The notes: generated by a model not told the origin, from the sequence alone. A DNA stretch of 64,000 bases from Neisseria sp. KEM232 (GCF_002237445.1 NZ_CP022527.1:2307913-2371912), one strand, 5' to 3'; positions 43,764 through 52,158 are shown, numbered from the stretch's first letter. Translations and numbers: made by a program.

Positions 43764-44621
43764 TCAGCCTGCGCGCAGGGATCTTTGGATGCCGAAAATC
43801 GAGAGTAGGGACAGTAGAAAACCGAAGAGGGATTTCATATCTATGCCTTGGCTGAGAAACAGCCAGCCCAGTATGAAGGCACATACCGGGCTGAGCAGTC
43901 CCAGCGATGAAGCCACTGCGGGCGGTAATTTGGTAATGCCACGGAAAAACAGCGCGTAGGCAAATACTGCACCAAAAAGACTCAGATAGACGAAGCCACC
44001 GATATTTTTTGCCGTCAGCGTGGCGGGCGCTGTTTCCAGCGCGAGTGTAAACGGCAGGATAAACAGACCGCCGAACAAAAGCTGCCAGCCGGTAAATGCC
44101 AGCGCGGGCAGTTTGATGCGCCAGTGTTTTGACAGGTACACGCCCAAGGACATCGATGCCGCTCCGGTCAGTGCTGCCGCGATACCCAAGCCGTCAAAGG
44201 CGGCCTGTGGAGAAAGCACCATCAGCGCGATGCCCGCCACGCCTGCTGCCGCCCAAGCCCAAGCAGCTTTGGGCGGCATGGTTTTGCCGATGAGCCAAGT
44301 CAGGAACAGCACCATCAGCGTCTGTGTCGCGCTGAGCGTGGCTGCCAGTCCGCCGGGCAGACGGTAGGCGGCCACAAACAACATGGCCTGAAACAGGCCG
44401 ATATTGAGTACACCCAGCAGCACGGTTTTTGCCCATTCGCCCCGTGCCGGTGCACGGCGCGACAAGGCAATCAGCAGCAATCCGGCCGGCAGTACGCGGA
44501 CAAACGCGGCGGTAAACGGAATGCCGGCAGGTAGAAATTCGGTGGTCACCAGATAAGTGCTGCCCCAAATCAACGGGGCAAGTGCGGTAACTAACAGATC
44601 GCGGGTACGGAAGGCATGCAT
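43764..44621 (-). CDS. EamA/DMT-family transporter
   Basis: A 285-residue inner-membrane protein with about ten hydrophobic spans in two EamA repeats (APLIWGSTYLVTTEFLPAGI in the first, LGVYLSKHWRIKLPALAFTG entering the second). The family exports amino acids or metabolites; the substrate is not predictable. The start chosen at MHAFRTRDLL avoids an extension through a DUS-containing spacer. Confidence 0.88.
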   Translation of the reverse strand: MHAFRTRDLLVTALAPLIWGSTYLVTTEFLPAGIPFTAAFVRVLPAGLLLIALSRRAPARGEWAKTVLLGVLNIGLFQAMLFVAAYRLPGGLAATLSATQTLMVLFLTWLIGKTMPPKAAWAWAAAGVAGIALMVLSPQAAFDGLGIAAALTGAASMSLGVYLSKHWRIKLPALAFTGWQLLFGGLFILPFTLALETAPATLTAKNIGGFVYLSLFGAVFAYALFFRGITKLPPAVASSLGLLSPVCAFILGWLFLSQGIDMKSLFGFLLSLLSIFGIQRSLRAG

Positions 44622-44672
44622 GGCGGTTTCTCTGATGTTGTGTATTTGAATGTCGGCACAATACGGCGGACA

Positions 44673-44721
44673 AGGCCGTCTGAAAGTGGAGCAAAACGGA
44701 AACCTGCCTTTCAGACGGCCT
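44673..44721. terminator. DUS inverted pair after the nitroreductase gene
   Basis: AAGGCCGTCTGAAAG and CTTTCAGACGGCCT, about 20 bases past the nitroreductase stop. Confidence 0.6.
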
Positions 44722-44740
44722 GATTCTGTTGCGAACTCCC

Positions 44741-45403
44741 TTATTCTATCCACCGCACCACATCTTCGGCCGCGCGGCGGGTTTTTTCGCGCGGTTCGGC
44801 GGCACGGTAGCCGAAAGCGGCCATCACAGCGGCTTGAAACTCGTCGGGATTTATCAACCCGTTTTCCGCCAGCAGGTTGTTGGTGCGGCGCATATCGAAA
44901 CCTTCGATCGGCGTGGAATCGATGCCGATCAGCGCGGCGGCGCTCATCATGTTGGCCAATGCGATGTAGCACTGCTTCGCCGCCCAGTCGTCGAAAGCGC
45001 GCGGGTTTTCGTACAGCGCGAAATCGTGTTCGGCAAAATTTTTAAAAAAGCCTTCGCGTTGGACAACGGTTTCAGACGGCATTCCGTGCACGCCGCCCCA
45101 CATTTCGCGGCGGTAATCTGAGCGCATGGCGGCTTCTTTGCGCGAGAGTAAAACGACAAAATGGCTGCAATCGGCGATTTTTTCCGCTGCGCCCCATGCG
45201 GTGTCGCGTAGGGCTTCGCGCAGGGCGGGGTTTTGGATGACCAAAAACCGCCAAGGTTCCAAGCCGAACGAGCTGGGCGACAGGCGGGCGGCTTCGAGGA
45301 TAAAGTCAAAATCCTCCGCACTGATTTTCTTGGTAGTGTCGTATTTTTTGCAGGCATGACGGAAGAGAAAGGCATTTAAAACGGCGGATTTTTCGACAAA
45401 CAT
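44741..45403 (-). CDS. Nitroreductase-family NAD(P)H oxidoreductase
   Basis: A 220-residue FMN enzyme: FRHACKKYDTTKKISAEDFD, RLSPSSFGLEPWRFLVIQNP (FMN-binding) and C-terminal VMAAFGYRAAEPREKTRR, close to NfsB/YdgI-type. An extended DUS (ATGCCGTCTGAA) lies in the coding region and is read as MPSE. Divergent from a MarR gene with an operator-like palindrome at its start of transcription. Confidence 0.9.
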   Translation of the reverse strand: MFVEKSAVLNAFLFRHACKKYDTTKKISAEDFDFILEAARLSPSSFGLEPWRFLVIQNPALREALRDTAWGAAEKIADCSHFVVLLSRKEAAMRSDYRREMWGGVHGMPSETVVQREGFFKNFAEHDFALYENPRAFDDWAAKQCYIALANMMSAAALIGIDSTPIEGFDMRRTNNLLAENGLINPDEFQAAVMAAFGYRAAEPREKTRRAAEDVVRWIE

Positions 45404-45420
45404 CGGTATGCTCCTGTGAG

Positions 45421-45440
45421 TTATCTTGAATACGAGATAA
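45421..45440. promoter_or_regulatory. Candidate MarR operator
   Basis: TTATCTTGAATACGAGATAA is an imperfect 20-base palindrome (TTATCT/AGATAA). It sits just downstream of the nitroreductase -10; a further half-site-like TCAAGATAA overlaps the -35. Confidence 0.65.
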
Positions 45441-45468
45441 ATTATAGTGCCGTTTGTCTTTGTGTCAA
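45441..45468 (-). promoter_or_regulatory. Promoter of the nitroreductase gene
   Basis: On the minus strand a perfect TTGACA (45463-45468) and a perfect TATAAT (45441-45446) with a 16-base spacer, directly next to the palindromic operator. Confidence 0.75.
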
Positions 45469-45510
45469 GATAAAATGGCGGCCTGTTTGACAGGTTTTCA
45501 GGAGCAGAAT

Positions 45511-46026
45511 GTGGCTAAGACCAAAGATGCGGTGGATGAAATCGCCGCCCAATGGCGCAGAGAGTTGCCCGATTTGGAAGCGGAAAACATGATACTGATA
45601 GGCCGTCTGAAACGCTGCGCCGCGCTGGCCGAGAGCGAATTGGACAAAGTGTTTGCCGCGCACGGCTTGGGCGGCGGGCTGTTTGACGTACTTGCCGCCC
45701 TGCGCCGCAGCGGTGCGCCCTACACGCTCACGCCTACGGAGCTTTATTCCTCGCTGATGGTTACGTCGGGCACGATGAGCACGCGGCTGAAAAAGCTTGA
45801 AGCCGAAGGCTGGATCGAGCGTCTGCCCAACCCGCAGGACGCGCGCAGTATGCTGGTGCGCCTCACCGACAGCGGCAAAACCCTGGTTGAGAAGGCTGTG
45901 TATCCGCACGTTGCCAACGAAAAACGCCTGCTCGACAAGCTCGACGGCGAAACGCGCCTGATATTGGAGCGCGGTTTGGCCGCGCTGCTGCGGGCTTGGG
46001 AGGGCGGGACGGATGAGGCCGTCTAA
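45511..46026 (+). CDS. MarR-family transcriptional regulator
   Basis: A 171-residue winged-helix protein: LTPTELYSSLMVTSGTMSTR (recognition helix region), LKKLEAEGWIERLPNPQDAR (wing) and LVRLTDSGKTL. I choose the GTG at 45511 because AGGAG lies six bases upstream; an ATG 57 bases earlier would overlap the promoter region. Likely a repressor of the divergent nitroreductase and of itself. The end, DEAV plus TAA, is a mutated DUS. Confidence 0.88.
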   Translation: MAKTKDAVDEIAAQWRRELPDLEAENMILIGRLKRCAALAESELDKVFAAHGLGGGLFDVLAALRRSGAPYTLTPTELYSSLMVTSGTMSTRLKKLEAEGWIERLPNPQDARSMLVRLTDSGKTLVEKAVYPHVANEKRLLDKLDGETRLILERGLAALLRAWEGGTDEAV

Positions 46027-46067
46027 AAGATCGGCCGCAACGGAGTGAAAATAGGCTGTGCAGACGA

Positions 46068-46110
46068 AAAAGGCCGTCTGAAAGCATGGAAACGCTTTCA
46101 GACGGCCTTT
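46068..46110. terminator. DUS inverted pair after marR
   Basis: AAAGGCCGTCTGAAAGC and GCTTTCAGACGGCCTTT with a short loop, 45 bases after the MarR stop. A dRS3-like repeat (46171-46205) and another DUS cluster (46228-46288) fill the rest of the gap to apaH. Confidence 0.6.
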
Positions 46111-46170
46111 GCATGGCGACCCCGTGTTTTGCCTGCTGTTCTGTTACCGTGTTCCGAATGAGGGAGGCCG

Positions 46171-46205
46171 CTCCCGCCTTCGCGGGAATGACGTTTCTGA
46201 AAGCT
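46171..46205. repeat. Degenerate dRS3-associated repeat
   Basis: CTCCCGCCTTCGCGGGAATG followed by ACGTTTCTGAAAGC. Same family as 33857, 53884 and 59983. Confidence 0.6.
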
Positions 46206-46308
46206 GTTTTGACTTTGCAGACGGAAAAGGCCGTCTGAAACGGTAATCAAGCCGTCTGAAAGCGTCTCTGTACTTTCAGACGGCCTCTTGCCGCATCCGG
46301 CGGCGGGC

Positions 46309-47130
46309 TTACAGGCTCAGGCGGCCGTGTGCGGCTTCCTGCGTGATGCTGTGGTCGGCGAGGTTGGCGGCGGTGAGGCAGCCGCCCCAGAGGGCGCCGG
46401 TGTCGAGGGCGAGGACGTTTTTTTCGGGGTCGTCGATGAGGCCGAGTGCCGACCAGTGGCCGAAGACGACGGTTTTTTCGGGGCGGGGACGGTGGGGGGC
46501 GTCGAACCAGGCGCAGAGGTTGGGGGGGAGGTCGGCGAGGGTGCTTTTGAAGTCGAAGTCGAGGCTGCCGTCGGCGTTGAGGGCGCGCATGCGGGTGAAG
46601 GCGTTGGTGATGAAGCGCAGGCGGTCGCTGCCTTCGAGGCTGTCGTGCCAGACGGCGGGACGGTTGCCGTACATGGCGGCGAAGAAGGCGGCGGGGTGTG
46701 CGCCGCCGAGGTGGCGTTCCACTTCGGCGGCGTAGGCGGCGGCTTGGGGTATCGTCCATTGCGGCAGCAGGCCGGCGTGGGTCATGAGGTGGGTGTCGGT
46801 TTGCAGCAGCAGGGGGCGGCTGCGCAGCCAGTCGCGCATTTTGGCGGCGTGTTTGTGGCGGATAATGGCATCGAGGGTGTCGCTGCGTTTGCTGCGGCTT
46901 TGGCCGTAGAGGACGGCGAGCAGGTGGAGGTCGTGGTTGCCGAGCACGATTTGCACGCTGCTTTCGTGCTTCATGCAGAATTTGAGGGCTTCGAGGGATT
47001 TGGGGCCGCGGTTGACGATGTCGCCGGTGAGCCAGAGGGTGTCGCGGCCGTGGTTGAAATCTATTTTGGCGAGGAGGGCGGCCAGTTCGTCGAAACAGCC
47101 CTGGATGTCGCCGATTGCGTAGTGTGCCAT
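46309..47130 (-). CDS. apaH: Bis(5'-nucleosyl)-tetraphosphatase, symmetrical
   Basis: Hydrolyses Ap4A to two ADP and can remove Np4 caps from RNA. The 273-residue calcineurin-like phosphoesterase has metal motifs GDIQGC, GDIVNRGP and GNHDLHLLAV, followed by THAGLLPQW and VFGHWSALG. Confidence 0.95.
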   Translation of the reverse strand: MAHYAIGDIQGCFDELAALLAKIDFNHGRDTLWLTGDIVNRGPKSLEALKFCMKHESSVQIVLGNHDLHLLAVLYGQSRSKRSDTLDAIIRHKHAAKMRDWLRSRPLLLQTDTHLMTHAGLLPQWTIPQAAAYAAEVERHLGGAHPAAFFAAMYGNRPAVWHDSLEGSDRLRFITNAFTRMRALNADGSLDFDFKSTLADLPPNLCAWFDAPHRPRPEKTVVFGHWSALGLIDDPEKNVLALDTGALWGGCLTAANLADHSITQEAAHGRLSL

Positions 47131-47318
47131 GGGGTTTGCCTTGTTTTCGGTTTCAGACGGCCTTTGCCGTGCGCCGCCGTGTCTTTAATGTGTTTTCGGG
47201 TTGTACCCTTACCGGCACGCGGCGGATAGGCCGTTTGCGCTTTCGTGAAAACAACGTTTCCGAAAGCACGGTTGCGCGTTTTCATTTCGTCGGCGCTTTG
47301 CTTTCAGACGGCCTGCCG

Positions 47319-47786
47319 TCATTCGCCGTCCCATTCGTCGCGCCAATCCGCCCAGGCTTGGCGCAGGGCGAGGCGGACGGTGTCGCCGTCGAAGCCGCGG
47401 TAGGCGAGAAAGCGCATCTGCTTTTGTTTTTCCGCGTAGTCCTGCGGCGGGGCTTTGAATTTTTTCTGCACGGCGGCCACGGCGGCGGCGAGTTCCTGTT
47501 CCGCGTCGGGCAGGAGGGCGCGGACGGTGTCGCGGTCTATGCCCTGCTGTTCGAGGTCGCGGCGCAGGCGCAGGCTGCCGTGTTTTTGGCTTTTGCTGTG
47601 GATGTAGGCTTCGGCGTAACGCTCGTCCGACTGCCAGCCGCGTTCGGCCATTTCGTTTAAGACGGCCTCCAACTCTTCTTCGCTTTGGGCATACGGGGCG
47701 AGTTTGCGTTTGAGGGCGGCGCGGCCGGTTTCGCTGCGGGCGAGGATGTCGAGGGCGCGGGCGCGCAGGGATTTTTGCGGTTTCAT
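47319..47786 (-). CDS. recX: RecA regulator RecX
   Basis: A 155-residue helical protein that modulates RecA filaments. Three-helix repeats are seen in LRARALDILARSETGRAALK, EVLNEMAERGWQSDERYAEA-type sequence around residue 45, and KQKQMRFLAYRGFDGDTVRL. I start at MKPQKSLR (47786); the longer frame includes a DUS in the leader. Confidence 0.9.
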   Translation of the reverse strand: MKPQKSLRARALDILARSETGRAALKRKLAPYAQSEEELEAVLNEMAERGWQSDERYAEAYIHSKSQKHGSLRLRRDLEQQGIDRDTVRALLPDAEQELAAAVAAVQKKFKAPPQDYAEKQKQMRFLAYRGFDGDTVRLALRQAWADWRDEWDGE

Positions 47787-47856
47787 CGGTTTCAGACGGC
47801 CTCGGGGGAGGGCGGTTTGGGCCAGGGATTTGCGTCGGAAAATCTCTAATGCCGTC

Positions 47857-47876
47857 ATTCCCGCGCAGGCGGGAAT
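47857..47876. repeat. dRS3 repeat
   Basis: ATTCCCGCGCAGGCGGGAAT, an exact match to the neisserial dRS3 form ATTCCC-N8-GGGAAT. Confidence 0.8.
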
Positions 47877-47932
47877 CTTATTTCGGACTCGGTATCTGAT
47901 TGTTTTTCAAAAATTGTCGAATATCTGCCAGG

Positions 47933-47952
47933 ATTCCCGCCTGCGCGGGAAT
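47933..47952. repeat. dRS3 repeat, second copy
   Basis: ATTCCCGCCTGCGCGGGAAT, 56 bases from the first copy; its eight-base centre is inverted relative to it. The pair brackets a short RS-type spacer. Confidence 0.8.
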
Positions 47953-47970
47953 GACGTCCGGCAGACGGCC

Positions 47971-48687
47971 TCAGGTGTTTTCGGGGTCTTGCGTTTTCTG
48001 CGGCCGCAGGTGTTCGTAGATTTCGGGCAGGGAGCGGATCAGCCAGTCGGGGCGGGTGGCGGGGTTTTGCGAGAGCAGGGTCATGTCGCCGTAGCCGTAG
48101 GTGACGCCGACGGCGGTGCAGCCGGCGGCTTTGGCGGCGAGGATGTCGTTGCGCGAGTCGCCGACCATAATCATGTTGGCATGGTCGACGCCCAACACTT
48201 GCGCGGCGTGCAGCAGCGGCGCGGGCGAGGGTTTTTTTTCGGGCAGGCTGTCGCCGCCGAGGATGAGGCTGAAATAGTCGGCCAGACCGAGTTCGCGCAG
48301 CAGCTTCACGGCCAGCATTTCGCTTTTGTTGGTGACAACGGCCAGCGGGATGCCGAGGGATTTGAGCAGGCCGAGACCGGCTTCGACGTCGGGGTAGGGG
48401 CGGGTGGCGTCGGCGATATGCCCGGCGTAGTGGCGCACGAAGAGGGTGAAGCCTTCTTCCCATTGCGCGGGCTCGGCCCGGCCGTGGAAGTCGGCGGTGA
48501 GGGCGCGGTGGACGAGGGAGGCGATGCCGTCGCCGACGTAGCTTTCGATGGTTGCCTGCGGCAGCGGACTCAGGCCGAGGGCTTGGCGCATGGCGTTGGC
48601 GGCGGCGGCGAGGTCGGGGATGGAGTCGCAGAGCGTGCCGTCGAGATCGAAGGCGGCGGCTTGGACGTGGTCGATAGCGGGCTGCAT
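47971..48687 (-). CDS. gph: Phosphoglycolate phosphatase
   Basis: A 238-residue HAD hydrolase: nucleophile motif FDLDGTLCDS, cap domain with YVGDGIASLVHRAL, motif II VVTNKSE, motif III KKPSPAPLL, and metal motif MVGDSRNDILAAKAAG. It clears 2-phosphoglycolate formed in DNA repair and metabolism. Gph is favoured over other HAD members by LDHVQAA-type start and the SRND motif. Confidence 0.9.
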   Translation of the reverse strand: MQPAIDHVQAAAFDLDGTLCDSIPDLAAAANAMRQALGLSPLPQATIESYVGDGIASLVHRALTADFHGRAEPAQWEEGFTLFVRHYAGHIADATRPYPDVEAGLGLLKSLGIPLAVVTNKSEMLAVKLLRELGLADYFSLILGGDSLPEKKPSPAPLLHAAQVLGVDHANMIMVGDSRNDILAAKAAGCTAVGVTYGYGDMTLLSQNPATRPDWLIRSLPEIYEHLRPQKTQDPENT

Positions 48688-48771
48688 GGGGCTTCCTTTT
48701 TTGGGGATTGAGGCCGTCTGAACACGCTTTCCGTTTTTCAGACGGCCTCGGGGGCGTAATCCGAATGGGAC

Positions 48772-48799
48772 GCGTGCGTCGCGGGGCGACACAGCCTAC
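48772..48799 (-). repeat. Distant REP palindrome
   Basis: 28-base unit; on the minus strand it begins GTAGGCTGTGTCGC and pairs with GCGACGCAC. Same GTAG head, length and GCACGC tail as the REPs around the RAYT gene, but with a different hairpin tip. Confidence 0.7.
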
Positions 48800-48872
48800 G
48801 GGGTTTCTGAGGCCGTCTGAAAGGAACGGTTTTGGATTTCAGACGGCCTCGGGAGCGTAATCCGCATGGGGC

Positions 48873-48900
48873 GCGTGCGTCGCTTAGCGACACACCCTAC
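48873..48900 (-). repeat. Distant REP palindrome, second
   Basis: 28-base unit; on the minus strand GTAGGGTGTGTCGCTAAGCG then ACGCACGC. It lies about 100 bases from the other copy in the same orientation, and both are embedded in a duplicated DUS-REP segment (48709-48800 and 48811-48902). Confidence 0.7.
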
Positions 48901-48945
48901 GGGAGGCCGTCTGAAAGTGAGGCAGGCTTTCAGACGGCCTGTGGT

Positions 48946-49650
48946 TTACAGGGCGGCGATCATGCGGCCGACCATTTCCGCCGAGTGGACGGCGGCGGTT
49001 TCTAAAAACTGCTCGAAGCTGACGTCGGCTTTTTCGTCGGCAGAGTCGGACAGGGCGCGGATAACGACGAAGGGGACGCCGAGTTGTGCACAGGTTTGGG
49101 CGATGGCGGCGGCTTCCATTTCCACGGCCTGCACGGCGGGGAAGTCGGCACGGATGGCGGCGGCGGCTTCGGCACTGTGGACGAATTGGTCGCCGCTGGC
49201 AATCAGGCCGCGTGTGACGGCGGCGTGCGGGAAGGCTTCGGCGGCTTTTTCGGCGGCGGAGATCAGGGCGGCGTCGGCGGCGAAGGTCGGGGGAAGCTGC
49301 GGCACTTGGCCGGGGGCGTAGCCGAAGGCGGTGGCGTCGACGTCGTGGTGGACGGTTTCGCTGCCGATCACGACGTCGCCGACTTTCAGGCCGCTGCCGA
49401 GGCCGCCCGCGCTGCCGGTGTTGATGACGCAGTCGGGGGCGAATTTGAGGACGGCGGCGGCGGCGGCGGCGGCGGCGTTGGCTTTGCCGATGCCGCTGAG
49501 GGTGAGGACGATGCGTTTGCCGTGCATCTCGCCCGTGTGGATTTCAAACGCGCCGAAGCGGTGGCTTTCGCGGCCGTTCAGACGGCCTTTGAGCAGCTCG
49601 ATTTCGGGCGGCATCGCGCCGATAACGGCGATGGTGCGCATTTGTGTCAT
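48946..49650 (-). CDS. mtnN: 5'-methylthioadenosine/S-adenosylhomocysteine nucleosidase
   Basis: Splits SAH and MTA; in the activated methyl cycle its product S-ribosylhomocysteine feeds LuxS. The 234-residue product has [25 protein letters not shown], and the catalytic region [12 protein letters not shown] and RALSDSADE. The ATG at 49650 overlaps the luxS stop as ATGA, so MTQMRTIAV is the preferred start and implies coupling. Confidence 0.94.
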   Translation of the reverse strand: MTQMRTIAVIGAMPPEIELLKGRLNGRESHRFGAFEIHTGEMHGKRIVLTLSGIGKANAAAAAAAAVLKFAPDCVINTGSAGGLGSGLKVGDVVIGSETVHHDVDATAFGYAPGQVPQLPPTFAADAALISAAEKAAEAFPHAAVTRGLIASGDQFVHSAEAAAAIRADFPAVQAVEMEAAAIAQTCAQLGVPFVVIRALSDSADEKADVSFEQFLETAAVHSAEMVGRMIAAL

Positions 49651-50126
49651 GCGAACACCTCTTCCCATTCTCCGCGTTTGTCGAGCAGGTAGCGGGCGAT
49701 TTTCTGCGCGCCTTCGAGGCTGTGGCTGGCCGCCCAGCCGCATTGGACGACGTTGCAGGCGGGCACTTCTGTGGCGGCGGTGACGTCGTGCAGGGTTTTT
49801 TCGATTAAGTCGAGGGCGTCGCGGTATTCGGGCAGGTTGAGCAGGGTGATGTAAAAGCCGGTTTGGCAGCCCATCGGGCTGATGTCCACAATCTTGTCGG
49901 AATGGTTGCGCGAGAGTTCGGCCATCAGGTGTTCGAGGGAATGCAGGGAGGGCATGTCCATGTGGTCTTGGTTGGGCTGGCAGACGCGCAGGTCGTATTT
50001 GTAGATGATGTCGCCGTGGTCGCCGTCGGTGATGCAGGCGAGGCGCACATAGGGGGCTTTGACTTTGGTGTGGTCGAGGTTGAAGCTCTCGACGTTCATT
50101 TTCTTTTCGGCGGTGATGGTGTTCAC
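49647..50126 (-). CDS. luxS: S-ribosylhomocysteine lyase LuxS
   Basis: Converts S-ribosylhomocysteine to homocysteine and DPD, the autoinducer-2 precursor. Metal-site HSLEH (the HxxEH motif), [10 protein letters not shown] and [17 protein letters not shown] are present. The sequence after the start ([20 protein letters not shown]) looks like the LuxS type common in Gram-positive bacteria, not the PLLDSF type known from meningococcus. I use the GTG at 50126 (GAGGA upstream), giving 159 residues; an internal ATG at 50099 is possible. Confidence 0.92.
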   Translation of the reverse strand: MNTITAEKKMNVESFNLDHTKVKAPYVRLACITDGDHGDIIYKYDLRVCQPNQDHMDMPSLHSLEHLMAELSRNHSDKIVDISPMGCQTGFYITLLNLPEYRDALDLIEKTLHDVTAATEVPACNVVQCGWAASHSLEGAQKIARYLLDKRGEWEEVFA

Positions 50127-50157
50127 GGCGGCTGTCCTCAATGTTGGAAAGGCGCGG

Positions 50158-50186
50158 ATTATAACGCAGGCAAAAGGCCGTCTGAA
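50158..50186 (-). promoter_or_regulatory. luxS promoter with DUS-derived -35
   Basis: On the minus strand TATAAT (50158-50163) is 17 bases from TTCAGA (50181-50186), which is part of a DUS. The -35 matches consensus at four of six positions. Confidence 0.45.
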
Positions 50187-50213
50187 CAGCCTACAGGTTT
50201 TTCAGACGGCCTT
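50174..50213. terminator. DUS inverted pair
   Basis: AAAGGCCGTCTGAA and TTTTTCAGACGGCCTTTT between trmJ and luxS; it overlaps the luxS -35. Confidence 0.55.
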
Positions 50214-50232
50214 TTGCCTTATCCGGATGGGT

Positions 50233-51036
50233 TTATTTTCCGTCGAGGCGTTTTCTGACGGTGTTGAAGAAGCCGCGCAAAAGGTCGATGTCTTCGGTTT
50301 CGGGATGGGCGCGGGCAAAGAGGTTGTGCAGGCGGCGGATAATGCGTTCGCCGTTGCGGCGGTTGAAGAAGCCGATGCCGTCCATCAATTCGGCCATGTG
50401 GGCGCTCATGCCCGCAACCTGCGCGTGCGATGCGGGGTGTTTGGGCGGGACGAGGTGGGAGAGGTCGGCGTCGGTTTGGCTGTAGATTTCGTAGGAAACG
50501 ACCTGCACGGCCTGGGCGAGGTTGAGGGAGAAATAGGCGGGGTTGCCGCTGATGGTCATCAGGCGGTTGCAGCTTTGCACTTCTTCGATGCTCAGGCCGA
50601 AGGTTTCGTTGCCGAAGACGAGGGCGGTTTGTTGTCCGGCGCGGGCGCTTTGCAGGATTTCGGGGGTGAGCTGGCGCGGGGTTTGCAGCGGGGCGGTGAG
50701 CTCGCGTTTGCGGCTGGTGAGGGCGCAGCTGACAACGGTGTCGGCGAGGGCTTCGTCCAGCGTGGCGGCGATGCGGGCGGCGTCGAGGACGTCGGCAGCG
50801 CCGGAGGCGAGGATGCGGCTTTCTTCGGGCAGAACGAAATCCTGCGGCTTTTGCGGGTCGAAAACGGGCGGCTCGGGGGTCATGGGCGTGGCCATGAGAT
50901 TGGGGGCGACGAGGACGAGGCGGGTCAGCCCCATGGTTTTCATGGCGCGGGCGGCCGAGCCGATATTGGCGGGATGGCTGGTGCGGGTGAGGACGACGCT
51001 GATGTTGTCGAGATAGGCGGGGGCGGCGGGAGTCAT
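50233..51036 (-). CDS. trmJ: tRNA (Cm32/Um32) methyltransferase TrmJ
   Basis: A 267-residue SPOUT methyltransferase. The N-terminal ISVVLTRTSHPANIGSAARA and LVLVAP, and the knot motifs LVFGNETFGLSIEEV and FSLNLAQAVQVVSYEIY, identify the TrmH/TrmJ group; the C-terminal helical extension fits TrmJ. Start at MTPAAPAYLD; upstream sequence is DUS-rich spacer. Confidence 0.9.
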   Translation of the reverse strand: MTPAAPAYLDNISVVLTRTSHPANIGSAARAMKTMGLTRLVLVAPNLMATPMTPEPPVFDPQKPQDFVLPEESRILASGAADVLDAARIAATLDEALADTVVSCALTSRKRELTAPLQTPRQLTPEILQSARAGQQTALVFGNETFGLSIEEVQSCNRLMTISGNPAYFSLNLAQAVQVVSYEIYSQTDADLSHLVPPKHPASHAQVAGMSAHMAELMDGIGFFNRRNGERIIRRLHNLFARAHPETEDIDLLRGFFNTVRKRLDGK

Positions 51037-51062
51037 GGTGGCTGGTGTCCGGTCGGGATGGG

Positions 51063-51104
51063 TTTCAGACGGCCTTCTGCCTGCCTGAGGCCGTCTGAAA
51101 ACAA
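51063..51104. terminator. Opposed DUS pair upstream of trmJ
   Basis: A reverse DUS, about 15 bases, then a forward DUS. TATAAT at 51161-51166, pointing to suhB, follows. Confidence 0.4.
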
Positions 51105-51300
51105 AAACAGGCGCCCGGTTTGGCAAACAAACCGCCGTAGCCTGCTCTGTCTGTATTGCGTATAATCCGCCGCTTTTCGCGGCTGCGGAAAAAGGCGCGC
51201 ATTTTCACACAAAACCGCCGCCGCCCGCAAAGATACGTTCTTTCACAACCCTAGATTTGCCGTTTTCAGACGGCCTTTTCCCCTCCACCGAAGGAAAGCC

Positions 51301-52098
51301 ATGAACCCCGTCCTCAACACCGCCTTCAAAGCCGCCCGCAAAGCGGGCGACATGATGATACGCGCCTCCAAAGACCTCGGCCGCGTCAAAGCCGAGAGCA
51401 AAGCCTTCAACGACTTCGTTTCCGACATCGACAAAACCGCCGAAAGCATCATCGTCGAAACCCTGCTCGAAGCCTATCCCCAGCACAAAATCACCGCCGA
51501 AGAAGGCGGCAGCCTCGGCAACCCCAAAGCCGAATACGAATGGATCATCGACCCGCTCGACGGCACGACCAACTATCTGCACGGCCATCCGCAATACGCC
51601 GTTTCCATGGCGCTGCTCTACAAAGGCCAGATACAGGAAGCCCTGGTTTACGCGCCCGAGCGCAACGACCTCTACATGGCCTCGCGCGGCAAAGGCGCGC
51701 TGCTCAACGACCGCCGCATCCGCGTGTCCAACCGCATCGAACTCAACCAATGCCTGATCGGCACGGGCTTTCCCGTTGTCGACCAAAGCATCGCCGACAC
51801 TTACCTCGCCATCCTGAAAGACATCATGGCCAAAACCGCAGGCGCGCGCCGCGAAGGCGCGGCCTCGCTGGATTTGTGCTCGCTGGCCGCCGGACGCTTC
51901 GACGCCTTTTTCGAGTTCAACCTCAAACCGTGGGACATCGCCGCCGGCGCGCTGATCGCCAAAGAAGCGGGCGCCATCGTCACCGATACCGAGGGCGAAC
52001 AAAACTGGCTCGAAAGCGGCAACATCGTTGCCGGCAATCCGAAAGTGCTGGCGCAGCTCTTGCAGATTATCGGCAACCACACGCAGAAGGCCGTCTGA
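51301..52098 (+). CDS. suhB: Inositol-1-monophosphatase / rRNA antitermination factor SuhB
   Basis: A 265-residue IMPase-fold protein with metal motifs ITAEEGG, IIDPLDGTTNYLHG and WDIAAGALIAKEAGA. SuhB in enterobacteria also joins the Nus complex for rRNA transcription; that second role is inferred from homology. The end (QKAV, stop) is a DUS. Its convergent neighbour is thiG. Confidence 0.93.
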   Translation: MNPVLNTAFKAARKAGDMMIRASKDLGRVKAESKAFNDFVSDIDKTAESIIVETLLEAYPQHKITAEEGGSLGNPKAEYEWIIDPLDGTTNYLHGHPQYAVSMALLYKGQIQEALVYAPERNDLYMASRGKGALLNDRRIRVSNRIELNQCLIGTGFPVVDQSIADTYLAILKDIMAKTAGARREGAASLDLCSLAAGRFDAFFEFNLKPWDIAAGALIAKEAGAIVTDTEGEQNWLESGNIVAGNPKVLAQLLQIIGNHTQKAV

Positions 52099-52158
52099 AA
52101 GAAGTAAAGTTCCAATGAAACGGGAAAACGGCGGCATCCGTCTGTTTTACCGTCATAA

